Shown here: one piece after another, positions 16,428 through 25,800 of the stretch
Position numbering within the stretch: the first letter of the stretch is position 1
Layout of the letters: every line of letters starts with the position of its first letter
Translations under genes and position numbers: made by a program
The notes under the pieces: model-generated
Seen by the model: only the letters and a program-made list of their open reading frames with translations
The model's database searches: none
What the model was told of the DNA's origin: nothing
From: an uncultured Lachnospiraceae bacterium
GTDB lineage: Bacteria > Bacillota > Clostridia > Lachnospirales > Lachnospiraceae
Reading direction: 5' to 3'
Length of the DNA: 38,057 nt
Assembly (NCBI GenBank): GCA_946631295.1
Contig: CAMOZY010000019.1
Span: 1 to 38,057 of the forward strand

Positions 16428-16527
16428 TTATTTCCGGATCCTTATAATGACCTTAACAAGTTGATCATCCGCCAAAAAGAGCAGGCAGTCGCTGAAATGG
16501 CGGATCATTAAAAAGGAGGAAATCATT

Positions 16528-17193
16528 ATGCGTAAGGATCTTACAGAAGTTGTATTCATTCTCGACAGAAGCGGTTCCATGGCAGGACTCGAATCAGATA
16601 CGATCGGGGGCTTCAATTCACTTATCGAAAAGCAGAAAAAAGAAGAAGGAGAAGCATATATTTCCACTGTGCTGTTTGATGATCAGCAGGAGGTTATTTA
16701 CGACAGAGTTCCGATTTCAAAGATAGAGCCTATGACAGACAGTCAGTATTATGTGAGGGGATGTACCGCACTTCTCGATGCTGTCGGCGGAGCAATAAAG
16801 CATATTTCCGGTGTTCAGAATGCTCTTCCCGAAGATGACAGACCTGAGAAGACTCTTTTTATCATCACGACAGACGGAATGGAAAATGCCAGCAGGAAGT
16901 ATGATTATGACAAGGTTAAGAAGCTGGTTGAAAAGAAGCAGAAAAAAAGCGGATGGGAATTTCTTTTCCTTGGAGCCAATATCGATTCGATACAGACAGC
17001 AGGAAGGTTTGGTATAGGCGCATCAAGAGCGATTGATTACTGCTGCGATGAAGCGGGAACTGAACTGAACTACAAAGTATTATCCGATGTTGTAAGCGGT
17101 GTAAGAAAGGCAAAGCACAAGGCTGATGTGGATTGCTGTATGGCACTCGGAGCGGCTGCAATAGGCGAGGATTTTAAAAAGAGACACAAGTAA
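16528..17193 (+). CDS. von Willebrand factor A domain protein
   Basis: The 221-residue protein is essentially one cytosolic vWA domain. The metal-ion-dependent adhesion site is complete: DRSGSM with Asp13, Ser15 and Ser17, Thr80 in GCTALLD, and Asp116 in TTDGMEN. There is no signal peptide, membrane segment or fused partner domain. Single-domain proteins of this kind resemble TerY-type or chaperone-associated vWA proteins, but no tellurium-resistance or AAA ATPase gene is next to it here. The ATG follows AAGGAGG. It is preceded by the candidate structured RNA and terminator. Role unknown beyond metal-dependent protein binding. Confidence 0.85.
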   Translation: MRKDLTEVVFILDRSGSMAGLESDTIGGFNSLIEKQKKEEGEAYISTVLFDDQQEVIYDRVPISKIEPMTDSQYYVRGCTALLDAVGGAIKHISGVQNALPEDDRPEKTLFIITTDGMENASRKYDYDKVKKLVEKKQKKSGWEFLFLGANIDSIQTAGRFGIGASRAIDYCCDEAGTELNYKVLSDVVSGVRKAKHKADVDCCMALGAAAIGEDFKKRHK

Positions 17194-17256
17194 AAAGTTC
17201 GTGCAAAATGCTTTCAGTGAATATATTATATTTTCGGAAAGCCTAATTGAGTCAGT

Positions 17257-17292
17257 ACTCCGGGATGCTCTTAAGGTGTCCCGGAGTTTTTT
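17257..17292 (+). terminator. Intrinsic terminator directly before the lysR start
   Basis: ACTCCGGGA (17257-17265) pairs perfectly with TCCCGGAGT (17279-17287), followed by TTTTTT (17287-17292). The lysR ribosome binding site CAGGAGAG begins at 17293. It ends the vWA transcript, but any lysR transcript starting upstream must read through it, so it could also attenuate lysR. Confidence 0.85.
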
Positions 17293-17303
17293 CAGGAGAG
17301 AAT

Positions 17304-18212
17304 ATGAACATTACTCAGATAAAATACGTCCTTGCTGTGGCGTCGTCTTCATCCATGAGGGCTGCAGCAGCCGGGCTTTATGTATCACAGCCGGCGCTTT
17401 CTGCAAGCATCTCTGAGCTTGAGGATGAACTTGGATTCCTTATTTTTGAGAGAACCAATAAGGGAATATCTCTCACGGATGCGGGAAGAGATTTTGTCAC
17501 ATACGCCAAGAAAGCTGTCGGTCAGTATGAGATACTGGAAGACAGATATCTGTCCAGGGATTCCGACAAGGAGAGATTCTCAGTATCCGCACAGCATTAT
17601 AATGTTGCGATAAAGGCATTTGCGGATGTGATCAAAAAGGCAGATCCCGAAAAGTATGTCTTCTCGATTCATGAGACCAAGACCAAGAACGTACTTGAGG
17701 ATGTAAGGGATCTGAAGAGTGAGGTCGGCATTATTTCTTTTTCGGGAGCAAATGAGGAGGTTATCAAGAAACTGTTCAAGGAATACCAGCTTGAGTTTAC
17801 TCCGCTCATGATAAGAGAAACCTATGCTTATGTGTGGAAGAATCATAAGTTTGCAAAACGCAAGGAGATATCGATAGAAGAACTTCAGGATTACCCCTGT
17901 GTGTCGTTTGACCAGAGCGATGACAGTAATTTTTATCTGAATGAAGAGGCAATGGCGGATTATGATTTCAAGAAGATGATCAAGTCCGATGACAGAGCTA
18001 CGACGATGGAGATCATTTCAAAACTTCACGGATATTCGATTGGCTCCGGAATGCTTGCAGGAGACGATGCGATACTTAAGGGATTTGTATCGATCAAACT
18101 GAAGGAGGAGGATCCTCTTGTTATCGGATATATTACAAGAAAGGGAAGCAAGCTCTCCGAGTACGGCAAGCTTTATCTGAAGGAACTTAGCAAATACAAA
18201 GAGATCAGGTAA
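17304..18212 (+). CDS. LysR-family transcriptional regulator
   Basis: The 302-residue protein starts at ATG 17304 after CAGGAGAG; upstream in-frame codons run through a terminator. Residues 1-60 are a classic LysR winged helix-turn-helix (MNITQIKYVLAVASSSSMRAAA, SQPALSASISELEDELGFLIFERTNKGISLTDAG), and residues 90-300 form a periplasmic-binding-like effector domain. The neighbouring downstream genes are two cysteine-synthase paralogues, and a perfect inverted repeat with TGATAAG/CTTATCA arms lies at 18235-18265, so a role as a cysteine or sulfur-responsive activator like CysL/CmbR is plausible (inference). Effector, possibly O-acetylserine, is not shown. Confidence 0.88.
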   Translation: MNITQIKYVLAVASSSSMRAAAAGLYVSQPALSASISELEDELGFLIFERTNKGISLTDAGRDFVTYAKKAVGQYEILEDRYLSRDSDKERFSVSAQHYNVAIKAFADVIKKADPEKYVFSIHETKTKNVLEDVRDLKSEVGIISFSGANEEVIKKLFKEYQLEFTPLMIRETYAYVWKNHKFAKRKEISIEELQDYPCVSFDQSDDSNFYLNEEAMADYDFKKMIKSDDRATTMEIISKLHGYSIGSGMLAGDDAILKGFVSIKLKEEDPLVIGYITRKGSKLSEYGKLYLKELSKYKEIR

Positions 18213-18234
18213 AAAAATCATATTGTTTATGAGT

Positions 18235-18265
18235 AACCGGTGATAAGTTTTACTTATCACCGGTT
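18235..18265. promoter_or_regulatory. Perfect 14-bp inverted repeat, probable LysR site
   Basis: AACCGGTGATAAGT (18235-18248) and ACTTATCACCGGTT (18252-18265) are perfect inverse copies around TTT. The centre (18250) lies about 66 bp before the predicted cysK start, where LysR-family activators normally bind their recognition site (family knowledge). The centre is an interrupted palindrome of the T-N11-A kind. As RNA it would also form a stable hairpin, but no T-run follows, so a terminator role for lysR is less likely. Confidence 0.65.
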
Positions 18266-18280
18266 ATAAATTTCTGATAA

Positions 18281-18309
18281 TTTTCAAATAACGTGACAGG
18301 GAATATCAT
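18281..18309 (+). promoter_or_regulatory. Candidate cysK promoter
   Basis: TTTTCA (18281-18286), 17 bp, TATCAT (18304-18309). The -35 is weak, as expected for an activator-dependent promoter. Direct repeats GTGACAGG at 18293-18300 and 18312-18319 flank the -10 hexamer, 19 bp apart. Confidence 0.45.
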
Positions 18310-18333
18310 TAGTGACAGGTGATAAGGAAACAG

Positions 18334-18361
18334 TTCACGAAGGCTGTGGGCCTGAAGTGAA
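18334..18361 (+). other. Leader hairpin before cysK
   Basis: TTCAC (18334-18338) pairs with GTGAA (18357-18361) and AGGC (18341-18344) with GCCT (18350-18353), forming one imperfect hairpin 8 bp upstream of the AAGGAGG site (18370-18376). It is too weak and lacks a T-run to be a terminator; a modest effect on translation or stability is possible. Confidence 0.35.
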
Positions 18362-18385
18362 GAGATAAAAAAGGAGGTAAATGTT

Positions 18386-19318
18386 ATGTCAAAGATTTAT
18401 AAGAGCGCACTTGAACTTGTAGGAAATACCCCTCTTGTAGAGGTTTCCAATATCGAGAAGGAACTCGGACTTGAAGCAACCGTGCTGGTAAAGCTGGAAT
18501 ATTTCAATCCCGCAGGAAGTGTTAAGGACCGTGTGGCAAAGGCTCTTATCGAAGATGCGGAAAGCAATGGAATCCTTAAGGCCGGTTCGGTGATCATCGA
18601 GCCTACCAGCGGAAACACCGGAATCGGACTTGCATCCATCGCAACTGCAAAGGGATATCGTATAATCCTTACCATGCCTGAGACGATGAGCGTGGAGAGA
18701 AGAAACATTCTCCTTGCATATGGTGCTGAGCTTGTTCTTACAGAGGGATCCAAGGGAATGAAGGGGGCTATTGCCAAGGCTGAAGAGCTTGCAAAGGAAA
18801 TCCCGAACAGCTGGATCGCAGGACAGTTCGTAAATCCCGCAAATCCTGCAATTCACAGAGCAACAACAGGCCCCGAAATCTGGAATGATACCGACGGTAA
18901 GGTTGACCTCTTTATTGCAGGTGTAGGAACCGGCGGAACTGTAACAGGTGTCGGTGAATATCTCAAGAGTCAGAATCCCGATGTTAAGGTCGTTGCTCTC
19001 GAACCTGAAGATTCACCCGTTCTGTCTGAGGGAAGATCAGGATCTCATAAGATTCAGGGTATCGGAGCAGGATTTGTTCCCGATGTACTCAATACCAAGG
19101 TTTACGACGAAGTGTTCAAGGCACCTAATGAGAAGGCATTTGAAACTGCCAAGCTTCTTGCCAAGAAAGAGGGTATTTCCGTAGGTATTTCTTCCGGAGC
19201 TGCTCTCTACGGAGCTATAGAACTGGCAAAACGTCCCGAAAATAAGGGAAAGACCATCGTGGCTCTTCTTCCCGACAGCGGAGACAGATATTATTCAACT
19301 CCTCTTTTTGCTCAGTAA
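18386..19318 (+). CDS. cysK: Cysteine synthase (O-acetylserine sulfhydrylase)
   Basis: The 310-residue, cytosolic, fold-type II PLP enzyme makes cysteine and acetate from O-acetylserine and sulfide. The PLP lysine is Lys47 in NPAGSVKDR; the substrate loop EPTSGNTGIG, the phosphate-binding loop GVGTGGTVTG, and the GISSGAA segment carrying the pyridine-binding Ser are all canonical, as is the length. The start has AAGGAGG at 18370-18376. A LysR gene and a probable LysR site lie directly upstream, and a strong terminator follows, so the gene is its own transcription unit. The second paralogue is 254 bp downstream. Confidence 0.95.
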   Translation: MSKIYKSALELVGNTPLVEVSNIEKELGLEATVLVKLEYFNPAGSVKDRVAKALIEDAESNGILKAGSVIIEPTSGNTGIGLASIATAKGYRIILTMPETMSVERRNILLAYGAELVLTEGSKGMKGAIAKAEELAKEIPNSWIAGQFVNPANPAIHRATTGPEIWNDTDGKVDLFIAGVGTGGTVTGVGEYLKSQNPDVKVVALEPEDSPVLSEGRSGSHKIQGIGAGFVPDVLNTKVYDEVFKAPNEKAFETAKLLAKKEGISVGISSGAALYGAIELAKRPENKGKTIVALLPDSGDRYYSTPLFAQ

Positions 19319-19390
19319 TTTTACGTTTTTACAGTGTTCCATAACCTTTCATACTTCTGATAGCACATGTATTACCATACCTCTTACACG

Positions 19391-19419
19391 AAAAAAGCGC
19401 GGCACCGCCGTGCTTTTTT
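19391..19419 (+). terminator. Strong intrinsic terminator after cysK
   Basis: AAAAAAGCGCGGC pairs with GCCGTGCTTTTTT around the loop ACC: 13 pairs with one G-T wobble. The A- and T-tracts make it function in both directions. The remaining 150 bp to the next gene shows no other clear structure. Confidence 0.9.
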
Positions 19420-19572
19420 CATGTGATAAAGTGTCCGGAGCCGATTTGCTTTAACGGATGCATGCATGTTATTATTATCGACGTGCGCAGTAAGACACAC
19501 ATGCAGATTTTGAATAAGATGTATACGGGCCTGTAAGACCGGGCACGGATACGGTGTTAAGAGGATGAAGAA

Positions 19573-20505
19573 ATGATCTGTGATAATGTTCTCGAATATA
19601 TAGGACACACCCCGATAATAAGACTCGGAAGAATGAATGATCCTGATGCGGCAGAAGTGCTGGTTAAGTATGAGGGACTGAATGTTGGCGGTTCCATCAA
19701 AACACGTACCGCATATAACATGATAAAGCAGGCTCTCAAGGACGGACGCATCAAGGATGATACGATAATCGTAGAACCCACGAGCGGTAATCAGGGAATA
19801 GGCCTCGCACTTATCGGTGCCGTAATGGGCTATGAGACAAGGATCATCATGCCTGACAGTGTAAGTGAAGAGAGAAGACTTCTTGTAAAGCATTACGGAG
19901 CACAGGTGATACTGGTTCATGATGCGGGAGATATCGGAGCATGCATGGATGAGTGTCTGCAGACCGCACTGAGAATGGCAGAAGAAGATCCGAGGGTTTA
20001 TATCCCCCAGCAGTTTGAAAATCCTGCAAATCCTGCTGTTCACAAGCATCACACCGGACTCGAGATACTTGAGCAGGTAGCGGGCCCCATTCACGGGTTC
20101 TGTTCGGGAATAGGTACCGGAGGAACGATAAGCGGTATCGGAGAGACTCTTAAGGCACAGTATCCCGATATAGAGATCTGGGCAGTTGAACCTGAAAATG
20201 CAGCCATCCTTGCCGGAGGAAATATAGGAACTCATCTTCAGATGGGTATAGGTGATGGAATAATACCCAAGAATCTTAACAGAAATATTTACGATGATAT
20301 CTATATTGTGACTGATGAAGAGGCTATTCAGACCGCTAAAGACCTTGCCAGAAAAGAAGGAATCATGTGCGGTATAAGTTCGGGAACCAATGTCGCAGCG
20401 GCTCTGAAACTTGCGAAGAAACTCGGAAAAGGAAAGACTGTGGTAACAGTCCTTCCGGATACTGCTGAAAGATACTTCTCAACACCTCTTTTTGAAAATG
20501 ACTGA
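19573..20505 (+). CDS. Divergent cysteine-synthase-family PLP enzyme
   Basis: This 310-residue paralogue of the preceding cysK keeps the fold-type II scaffold (GIGTGGTISG, GISSGTN, NPANPAVHKHHTG) and the PLP lysine (Lys43), but differs at the active site: the lysine motif is LNVGGSIKTRTA instead of NPAGSVKDR, and the substrate loop is EPTSGNQGIG instead of EPTSGNTGIG. These changes touch the carboxylate- and acceptor-binding loops, so another beta-substituted amino acid or nucleophile may be used (inference). Alternatives include O-phosphoserine sulfhydrylase, cystathionine beta-synthase-like or cysteine desulfhydrase activity. It starts behind AGAGGATG-type weak site and ends at a clear terminator, apart from cysK. 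Confidence 0.85.
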   Translation: MICDNVLEYIGHTPIIRLGRMNDPDAAEVLVKYEGLNVGGSIKTRTAYNMIKQALKDGRIKDDTIIVEPTSGNQGIGLALIGAVMGYETRIIMPDSVSEERRLLVKHYGAQVILVHDAGDIGACMDECLQTALRMAEEDPRVYIPQQFENPANPAVHKHHTGLEILEQVAGPIHGFCSGIGTGGTISGIGETLKAQYPDIEIWAVEPENAAILAGGNIGTHLQMGIGDGIIPKNLNRNIYDDIYIVTDEEAIQTAKDLARKEGIMCGISSGTNVAAALKLAKKLGKGKTVVTVLPDTAERYFSTPLFEND

Positions 20506-20513
20506 TCGTTTTT

Positions 20514-20543
20514 TCCCCGTCTGTAAAGGACGGGGATTTTTTT
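20514..20543 (+). terminator. Intrinsic terminator after the second cysK paralogue
   Basis: TCCCCGTC (20514-20521) pairs with GACGGGGA (20529-20536), then seven T residues. It isolates the signalling operon downstream. Confidence 0.9.
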
Positions 20544-20551
20544 ATGAATAA

Positions 20552-20580
20552 TGGAAAATAAATAACATTTGTGATATCAT
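20552..20580 (+). promoter_or_regulatory. Candidate promoter of the signalling operon
   Basis: TGATATCAT supplies TATCAT (20575-20580) with an extended -10 TG; the -35 (TGGAAA, 20552-20557) is poor. The same TGATATCAT string occurs at 15566 and 30428. The leader to the GTG start is about 70 nt. Confidence 0.45.
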
Positions 20581-20655
20581 ATGAAGTGGCTTTTTATACC
20601 CTGAATGGGGGTTTTGTATATATGTTTTCACTTTGGGTTTAACGGAGGATTTGAA

Positions 20656-22803
20656 GTGAGCAGCAGTTCGAGGGTGACACATGCTGACAGCATGCACCGC
20701 GCGGAGTCGGTCATTGTCGGCGTTTTGATCAATACATTATCAGCCTTTCTTGCATACAGGCTGGGATTGCCGTTATATCTGGATACCATTGGAACCATTG
20801 CAGTAACTGCAATAGGAGGATTGTTCCCGGGAATCATTACGGCGGCTGCGACTAATCTGTTATGTTGTCTTTTCAACAGTATGTCGCTCTACTATGTTCT
20901 GATCAATATTCTGATCGCAATTTTCACTGCATGGTTCGTAAGAGCGGGTAAGCACAAGGTTAAGGCTTTGCTTCCTCTGTATCTTTGCGTTATTGCATTT
21001 CTTGGCGGTTTCTTTGGTCTTTTATTCCAATGGCTTCTTCTCGGCGGACCGCAGTTTGACGATATATCGCAGGCGGCCGAGGTTTTTTCCGAGAGAGTTA
21101 AACTCAGTGTATTTTCATGTGCGATGATCCTGAATATAGGACTTAATCTGGTTGATAAGTCCATAACGGCAGGTGTTGCATTTATCGTAGTGAGTCTTCT
21201 TCCCGAAAAGCTTAAGACTTCAATACGAAACAGCGTATGGAAGCAGAAGCCTCTCAGTGATGAAGAAATAATGTCATATCGCAGAAGAGGCAGCGATAAG
21301 AGGTTTTCACTCAAGCAGAGGCTTACGGTTCTGCTTGTTTTTGCTGTTGTATCAATGTCTCTTGTGATGGTCATAAGCGGATTGTCATTCTATTACCGCA
21401 GTACCCGTGAGAAGTACACGGAAGCCGCTGAAAGCGCTGCACAGTTTGCAGCAAGTGTGATAAACGGAGACCATGTCGAGAGATATCTGGCAGACGGTGC
21501 AAGGATTGCTGATTACGACGATGAGGAATACAGAAGGATCAATTCGATCCTTATCTCATATTATGAGTCGATACCCAGCATTGTCTATCTGTATGTATAT
21601 GAGATAGCTGATGACGGATGTCATGTTGTTTTCGATACAGATCCGTTATCTCAGGCAGCATCAAGCATAAATGAGGTAGTCCCTTTTGATCCTACCTTCG
21701 TACCCTACCTCGAACAGCTGAAGAGAGGGGAGCACATAGAAGTACTTGCTTCCAACGATTCATACGGATATCTTCTTACGGCATATGAACCCATATATGA
21801 TTCATACGGAAATGTTGTTGCCTATGCGGGCGCGGATGCATCCATGGATCTCCTTACATCGGATATATGGAATTTCATTTTCAGAATGGCACTTATTTTC
21901 AGCGGATTCATCATCCTTATAATCGCATGTGGTCTATGGGTTGCGGATTACAGCATTGTTTTTCCCATTAAGGTAATGGCAAGGACTGCAGGCAGTTTCG
22001 TGAGCGGAAATAATGACCAGAAGGAACTGGATGAGCATGTCAGGATCATAAGATCACTGGATATACATACTCAGGATGAAATGGAGGATCTGTATCAGTC
22101 CATAAGCGGAATGGCTTCCGAAATGGCCGAGCAGATGCGCGATATAAGACATTATATGGATACCACTACCAAGATGCAGAGCGGTCTGATAAACACTATG
22201 GCGGACATGGTTGAGAGCCGTGATTCAGATACCGGAGCGCATGTTCAGAAAACCGCAGCATATGTAAGGATCATTCTCGAGGGATTAAAGCGTAAGGGTT
22301 ACTATTCAGAAAAACTCACAACGCAGTATATGAATGCTGTTGAAATGTCGGCACCTCTTCACGATGTCGGCAAGATCAATATTTCCGATGCAATCCTGAA
22401 CAAGCCTGGCAAGCTTACAGATGAGGAATACACCATAATGAAAACCCATACCACTGCCGGCAAGCATATCATGGAAAAAGCAATAAGCACCGTACGTGGT
22501 GAGAGTTATCTCAAGGAAGCAAGGAACATGGCTGCATACCATCATGAAAGATGGGATGGAAAGGGTTATCCCGAGGGGCTTCACGGTGAGGTTATTCCTC
22601 TTTCAGCACGTGTAATGGCTGTTGCGGATGTGTTTGATGCTCTTACCTCGCCCAGAGTCTATAAGCCGGCATTTCCGGTTGAAAAGGCTCTTGAGATGCT
22701 TCAGGAAGGTGCCGGTACGCAGTTTGATGCAAAGTGCGTTGAAGTGTTTATGGATTCTCTTCCGGAGGTTAAGGCGGTTCTTAAGAAATACCACAACATG
22801 TAG
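20656..22803 (+). CDS. Cache-type membrane HD-GYP cyclic-di-GMP phosphodiesterase
   Basis: The 715-residue protein starts at GTG 20656 behind GGAGGA (20644-20649); an ATG at 20605 lacks a site. The first 190 residues form about six membrane segments resembling a small-transporter-like module (LYLDTIGTIAVTAIGGLFPGIITAAATN). A membrane segment near 220 leads to an extracytoplasmic Cache-like domain (about 245-410), then another membrane segment, a HAMP-like linker and HD-GYP. Catalytic landmarks are HD 569-570, HH 629-630 and GYP 637-639. It should hydrolyse c-di-GMP in response to an outside ligand. It is the first gene of a four-gene operon; the kinase starts 37 bp later. Confidence 0.9.
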   Translation: MSSSSRVTHADSMHRAESVIVGVLINTLSAFLAYRLGLPLYLDTIGTIAVTAIGGLFPGIITAAATNLLCCLFNSMSLYYVLINILIAIFTAWFVRAGKHKVKALLPLYLCVIAFLGGFFGLLFQWLLLGGPQFDDISQAAEVFSERVKLSVFSCAMILNIGLNLVDKSITAGVAFIVVSLLPEKLKTSIRNSVWKQKPLSDEEIMSYRRRGSDKRFSLKQRLTVLLVFAVVSMSLVMVISGLSFYYRSTREKYTEAAESAAQFAASVINGDHVERYLADGARIADYDDEEYRRINSILISYYESIPSIVYLYVYEIADDGCHVVFDTDPLSQAASSINEVVPFDPTFVPYLEQLKRGEHIEVLASNDSYGYLLTAYEPIYDSYGNVVAYAGADASMDLLTSDIWNFIFRMALIFSGFIILIIACGLWVADYSIVFPIKVMARTAGSFVSGNNDQKELDEHVRIIRSLDIHTQDEMEDLYQSISGMASEMAEQMRDIRHYMDTTTKMQSGLINTMADMVESRDSDTGAHVQKTAAYVRIILEGLKRKGYYSEKLTTQYMNAVEMSAPLHDVGKINISDAILNKPGKLTDEEYTIMKTHTTAGKHIMEKAISTVRGESYLKEARNMAAYHHERWDGKGYPEGLHGEVIPLSARVMAVADVFDALTSPRVYKPAFPVEKALEMLQEGAGTQFDAKCVEVFMDSLPEVKAVLKKYHNM

Positions 22804-22840
22804 CATATGGAGTGATTAGATAAATTGGAGGCATGCTGAA

Positions 22841-25800
22841 TTGAAAAGTTCAAGTTTTTTGAGATCAGCGGCATTTGTCATAGCGTTTTTATTCTCTGTC
22901 CCGTCAATACTGTGCTCGGGGATGACAGCACGTGCTGCAGATCGGGGCACGGTATCCTTATCAGCTGCAGCGGATGAAGGGACCGGGGAACTGATAGGAG
23001 GAGGATATGCGATAACAGGCCAGATCAGGGACGCGGGTTATACATCCATGGTCTATGATGTGTCGAACGGACTTCCGACATCCGATTCCAACTTTATCCT
23101 CGGAGCAAAGAACGGATATGTGTGGATTGGCGGATACAGCGGTATTTTCCGTTATGATGGAGTGAATTTTGAAAGACTCGATACAGCTAACGGACTTACC
23201 AGCGGAAGGGTGTTGTTCGAGGACAGCCATTCCAGGATATGGGTCGGAACAAATGACAACGGTGTCGTGATGATAGACGGTGAAAACCAGATACATTATA
23301 CCTACAAGGATGGACTTCCTTCATCCTCAATACGTATTTTCACCGAGGATAATCTCGGAAATATCTATGTGGGTACCACTGCAGGTGTGTTCTGGTTTGA
23401 TGAAGATCTTCAGATACATGTTATAGATGATGAGAGGCTTGTGAACCAGAAAATCCTGAAGCTTGTGTGTGATGTGAAGGGACATGTTTTTGGCCAGACT
23501 TCCGACGGGCATATTTTTTCACTGGAACACGATCAGATTGGGGAGATCTATTCAAGTGAAGTTCTTGGACTTGAAAGGATCACAACCATACTTGAAGATC
23601 CTGAGAAGCCGGGAGTTTTATATCTCGGATCTGACTCGGGTGTCATTTATCATGGCGAGTTTGGAAAAAGAGCACCTGAACTTGAAAAAATCCCGGTTCC
23701 TACCATCGGTGAAGTACACTGGCTGAGCTATGACTGCGGCAGAGTCTGGGTGTCCTCCACGACAGCAGTGGGATATATCGATCAGTATGACAGTGTCCAC
23801 ACACTTGACAGCATACCCTTTACCAGCGGCATAGAAATGACCACTTCTGATTATCAGGGAAATATCTGGGTTTCTTCCTCGACACAGGGAGTTATGAAGC
23901 TGGTTGCCAGCAACTTCAGTAATATTTCCGAATATGCCGGAGTTTCGGCCGATGTAGTCAATTCAGTCTGCCTGGTGGGCGGAAGATTCTATATAGGTAC
24001 CAATGACGGCCTTGAGATCATCACCTTATCCATGTCACCGCTTAGAAATGATCTTACGGAATATCTTAAGGGAGTAAGGATAAGATGCATCGAGGCAGAC
24101 GAAGAGGGTAATGTCTGGATTGCAACATATAACCATGGAAAAGGACTGGTCTGTTTCAGCAAATTCGGAAATATTACAAGTATAACCACGGAGGATGGAC
24201 TTCCGAGTGATCAGATAAGATGTATTAAGTGTGCATCCGACGGATCCATAATCATCGGTTCCAACGGAGGAGTATCTGTCATCAGAGACAGAAAGGTCGT
24301 AAGGAATATAGGTACGGAAGAAGGCATCAGGAATACCACGATCCTTACTGTGGAAGAAGGCAAGGACGGAGTGATCTATGCAGGTTCCGACGGAGACGGT
24401 ATTTACATCATTGGATCAGATACTGTCCAGAGAATCGGAAGAGAGGACGGACTCAGCAGTGATGTTATTCTGAGAATTAAAAGAGATGAAAACAGAGGAC
24501 TTTTCTGGGTCATCACTTCCAACTCAATAGAATACCTGAGAGGCGGAAGAATACATAATATTGATTCTTTCCCGTTCAATAACAACTATGATATGTTCAG
24601 GGATTCTTCGGGGAATTTCTGGATACTGTCATCATTCGGATTATATGTTGTTAATGCGGATGATATGGAAAATGACTGCATCACCGATTATGATCTGTAC
24701 ACCATAGCAAACGGACTTCCGGCACCTCCTACGTCTAATTCCTACAGTGTGGTTGACGAAAACGGTACCCTTTATATGGCAAGCCGTACAGGTGTTATAA
24801 GGGTTAATATCGATCATTATTTTGAGACCATATCAGATGTAAAGATGGATGTCGGTTCAATATATCTTGACGGAGAACGCCTTGTTCCCAATGAAAACGG
24901 AGCTTACGTCATTCCGGCATCGGGAGGACGTATAAGCATTACTCCCGCAGTTCTGGATTATACACTTACCAATCCTCTTGTAAGAGTATATCTTGATGGT
25001 AGTAACGATGATGGTATCACTGTGACAAGGGATAAGCTTACTTCTCTTGAATATACAGGATTGTCATTCGGTGATTATATTCTTCATGTTCAGATTCTGG
25101 ATAAAGACAATGGATCCGTTCTCCAGGATGAATCGTTCTATATCAAGAAAAAACCAAAACTTTATGAGCTGTTTGTCACAAGGATACTTCTTGTTGTGAT
25201 CATAGCTGCCATTGTCGGTCTCGTTATCTGGAGAATGATGGCAGAGAGGATCATACGCAGACAATATGAAGAAATAAGAGCTGCGAAGGAAGAGGCTGAG
25301 CGTGCAAACTCTGCAAAGTCCAGATTCCTTGCGAATATGTCACACGAGATAAGAACCCCCATCAATACCATTATGGGTATGGATGAGATGATACTCAGGG
25401 AAGATGCGAAGGATGTTCCCAAGAACTATTTTCTTTCCGTGGTCAATTATGCAATCGATATAAGAAGCGCAACGGAATCTCTGCTGAGCCTGATCAATGA
25501 TCTGCTTGATATATCCAAGATCGAATCCGGTAAGATGAACGTTGTGGAACAGGAATATGATACGCAGGAGCTGCTCCGCTCTCTGGTCACTATGATAAAG
25601 GTCAGAGCAAGGGAGAAGGATCTTACATTTGATCTTGATCTTGATGAAACACTTCCTGTACGTCTTCACGGTGATTCCGGTAAGATCAAGCAGGTTCTCC
25701 TGAATCTTCTCACCAATGCGGTAAAGTACACCAACATGGGCGGATTCGTGCTGAAAGCAATGGTAACCGAGAAGACCAATGACACCTGTAAGATCCGGTT

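Noticed and set aside
19384-20235. Minus-strand frame of 283 codons opposite the second cysteine-synthase paralogue
   Set aside because: It covers a clear PLP enzyme on the plus strand and runs through a bidirectional terminator; no start site is visible.
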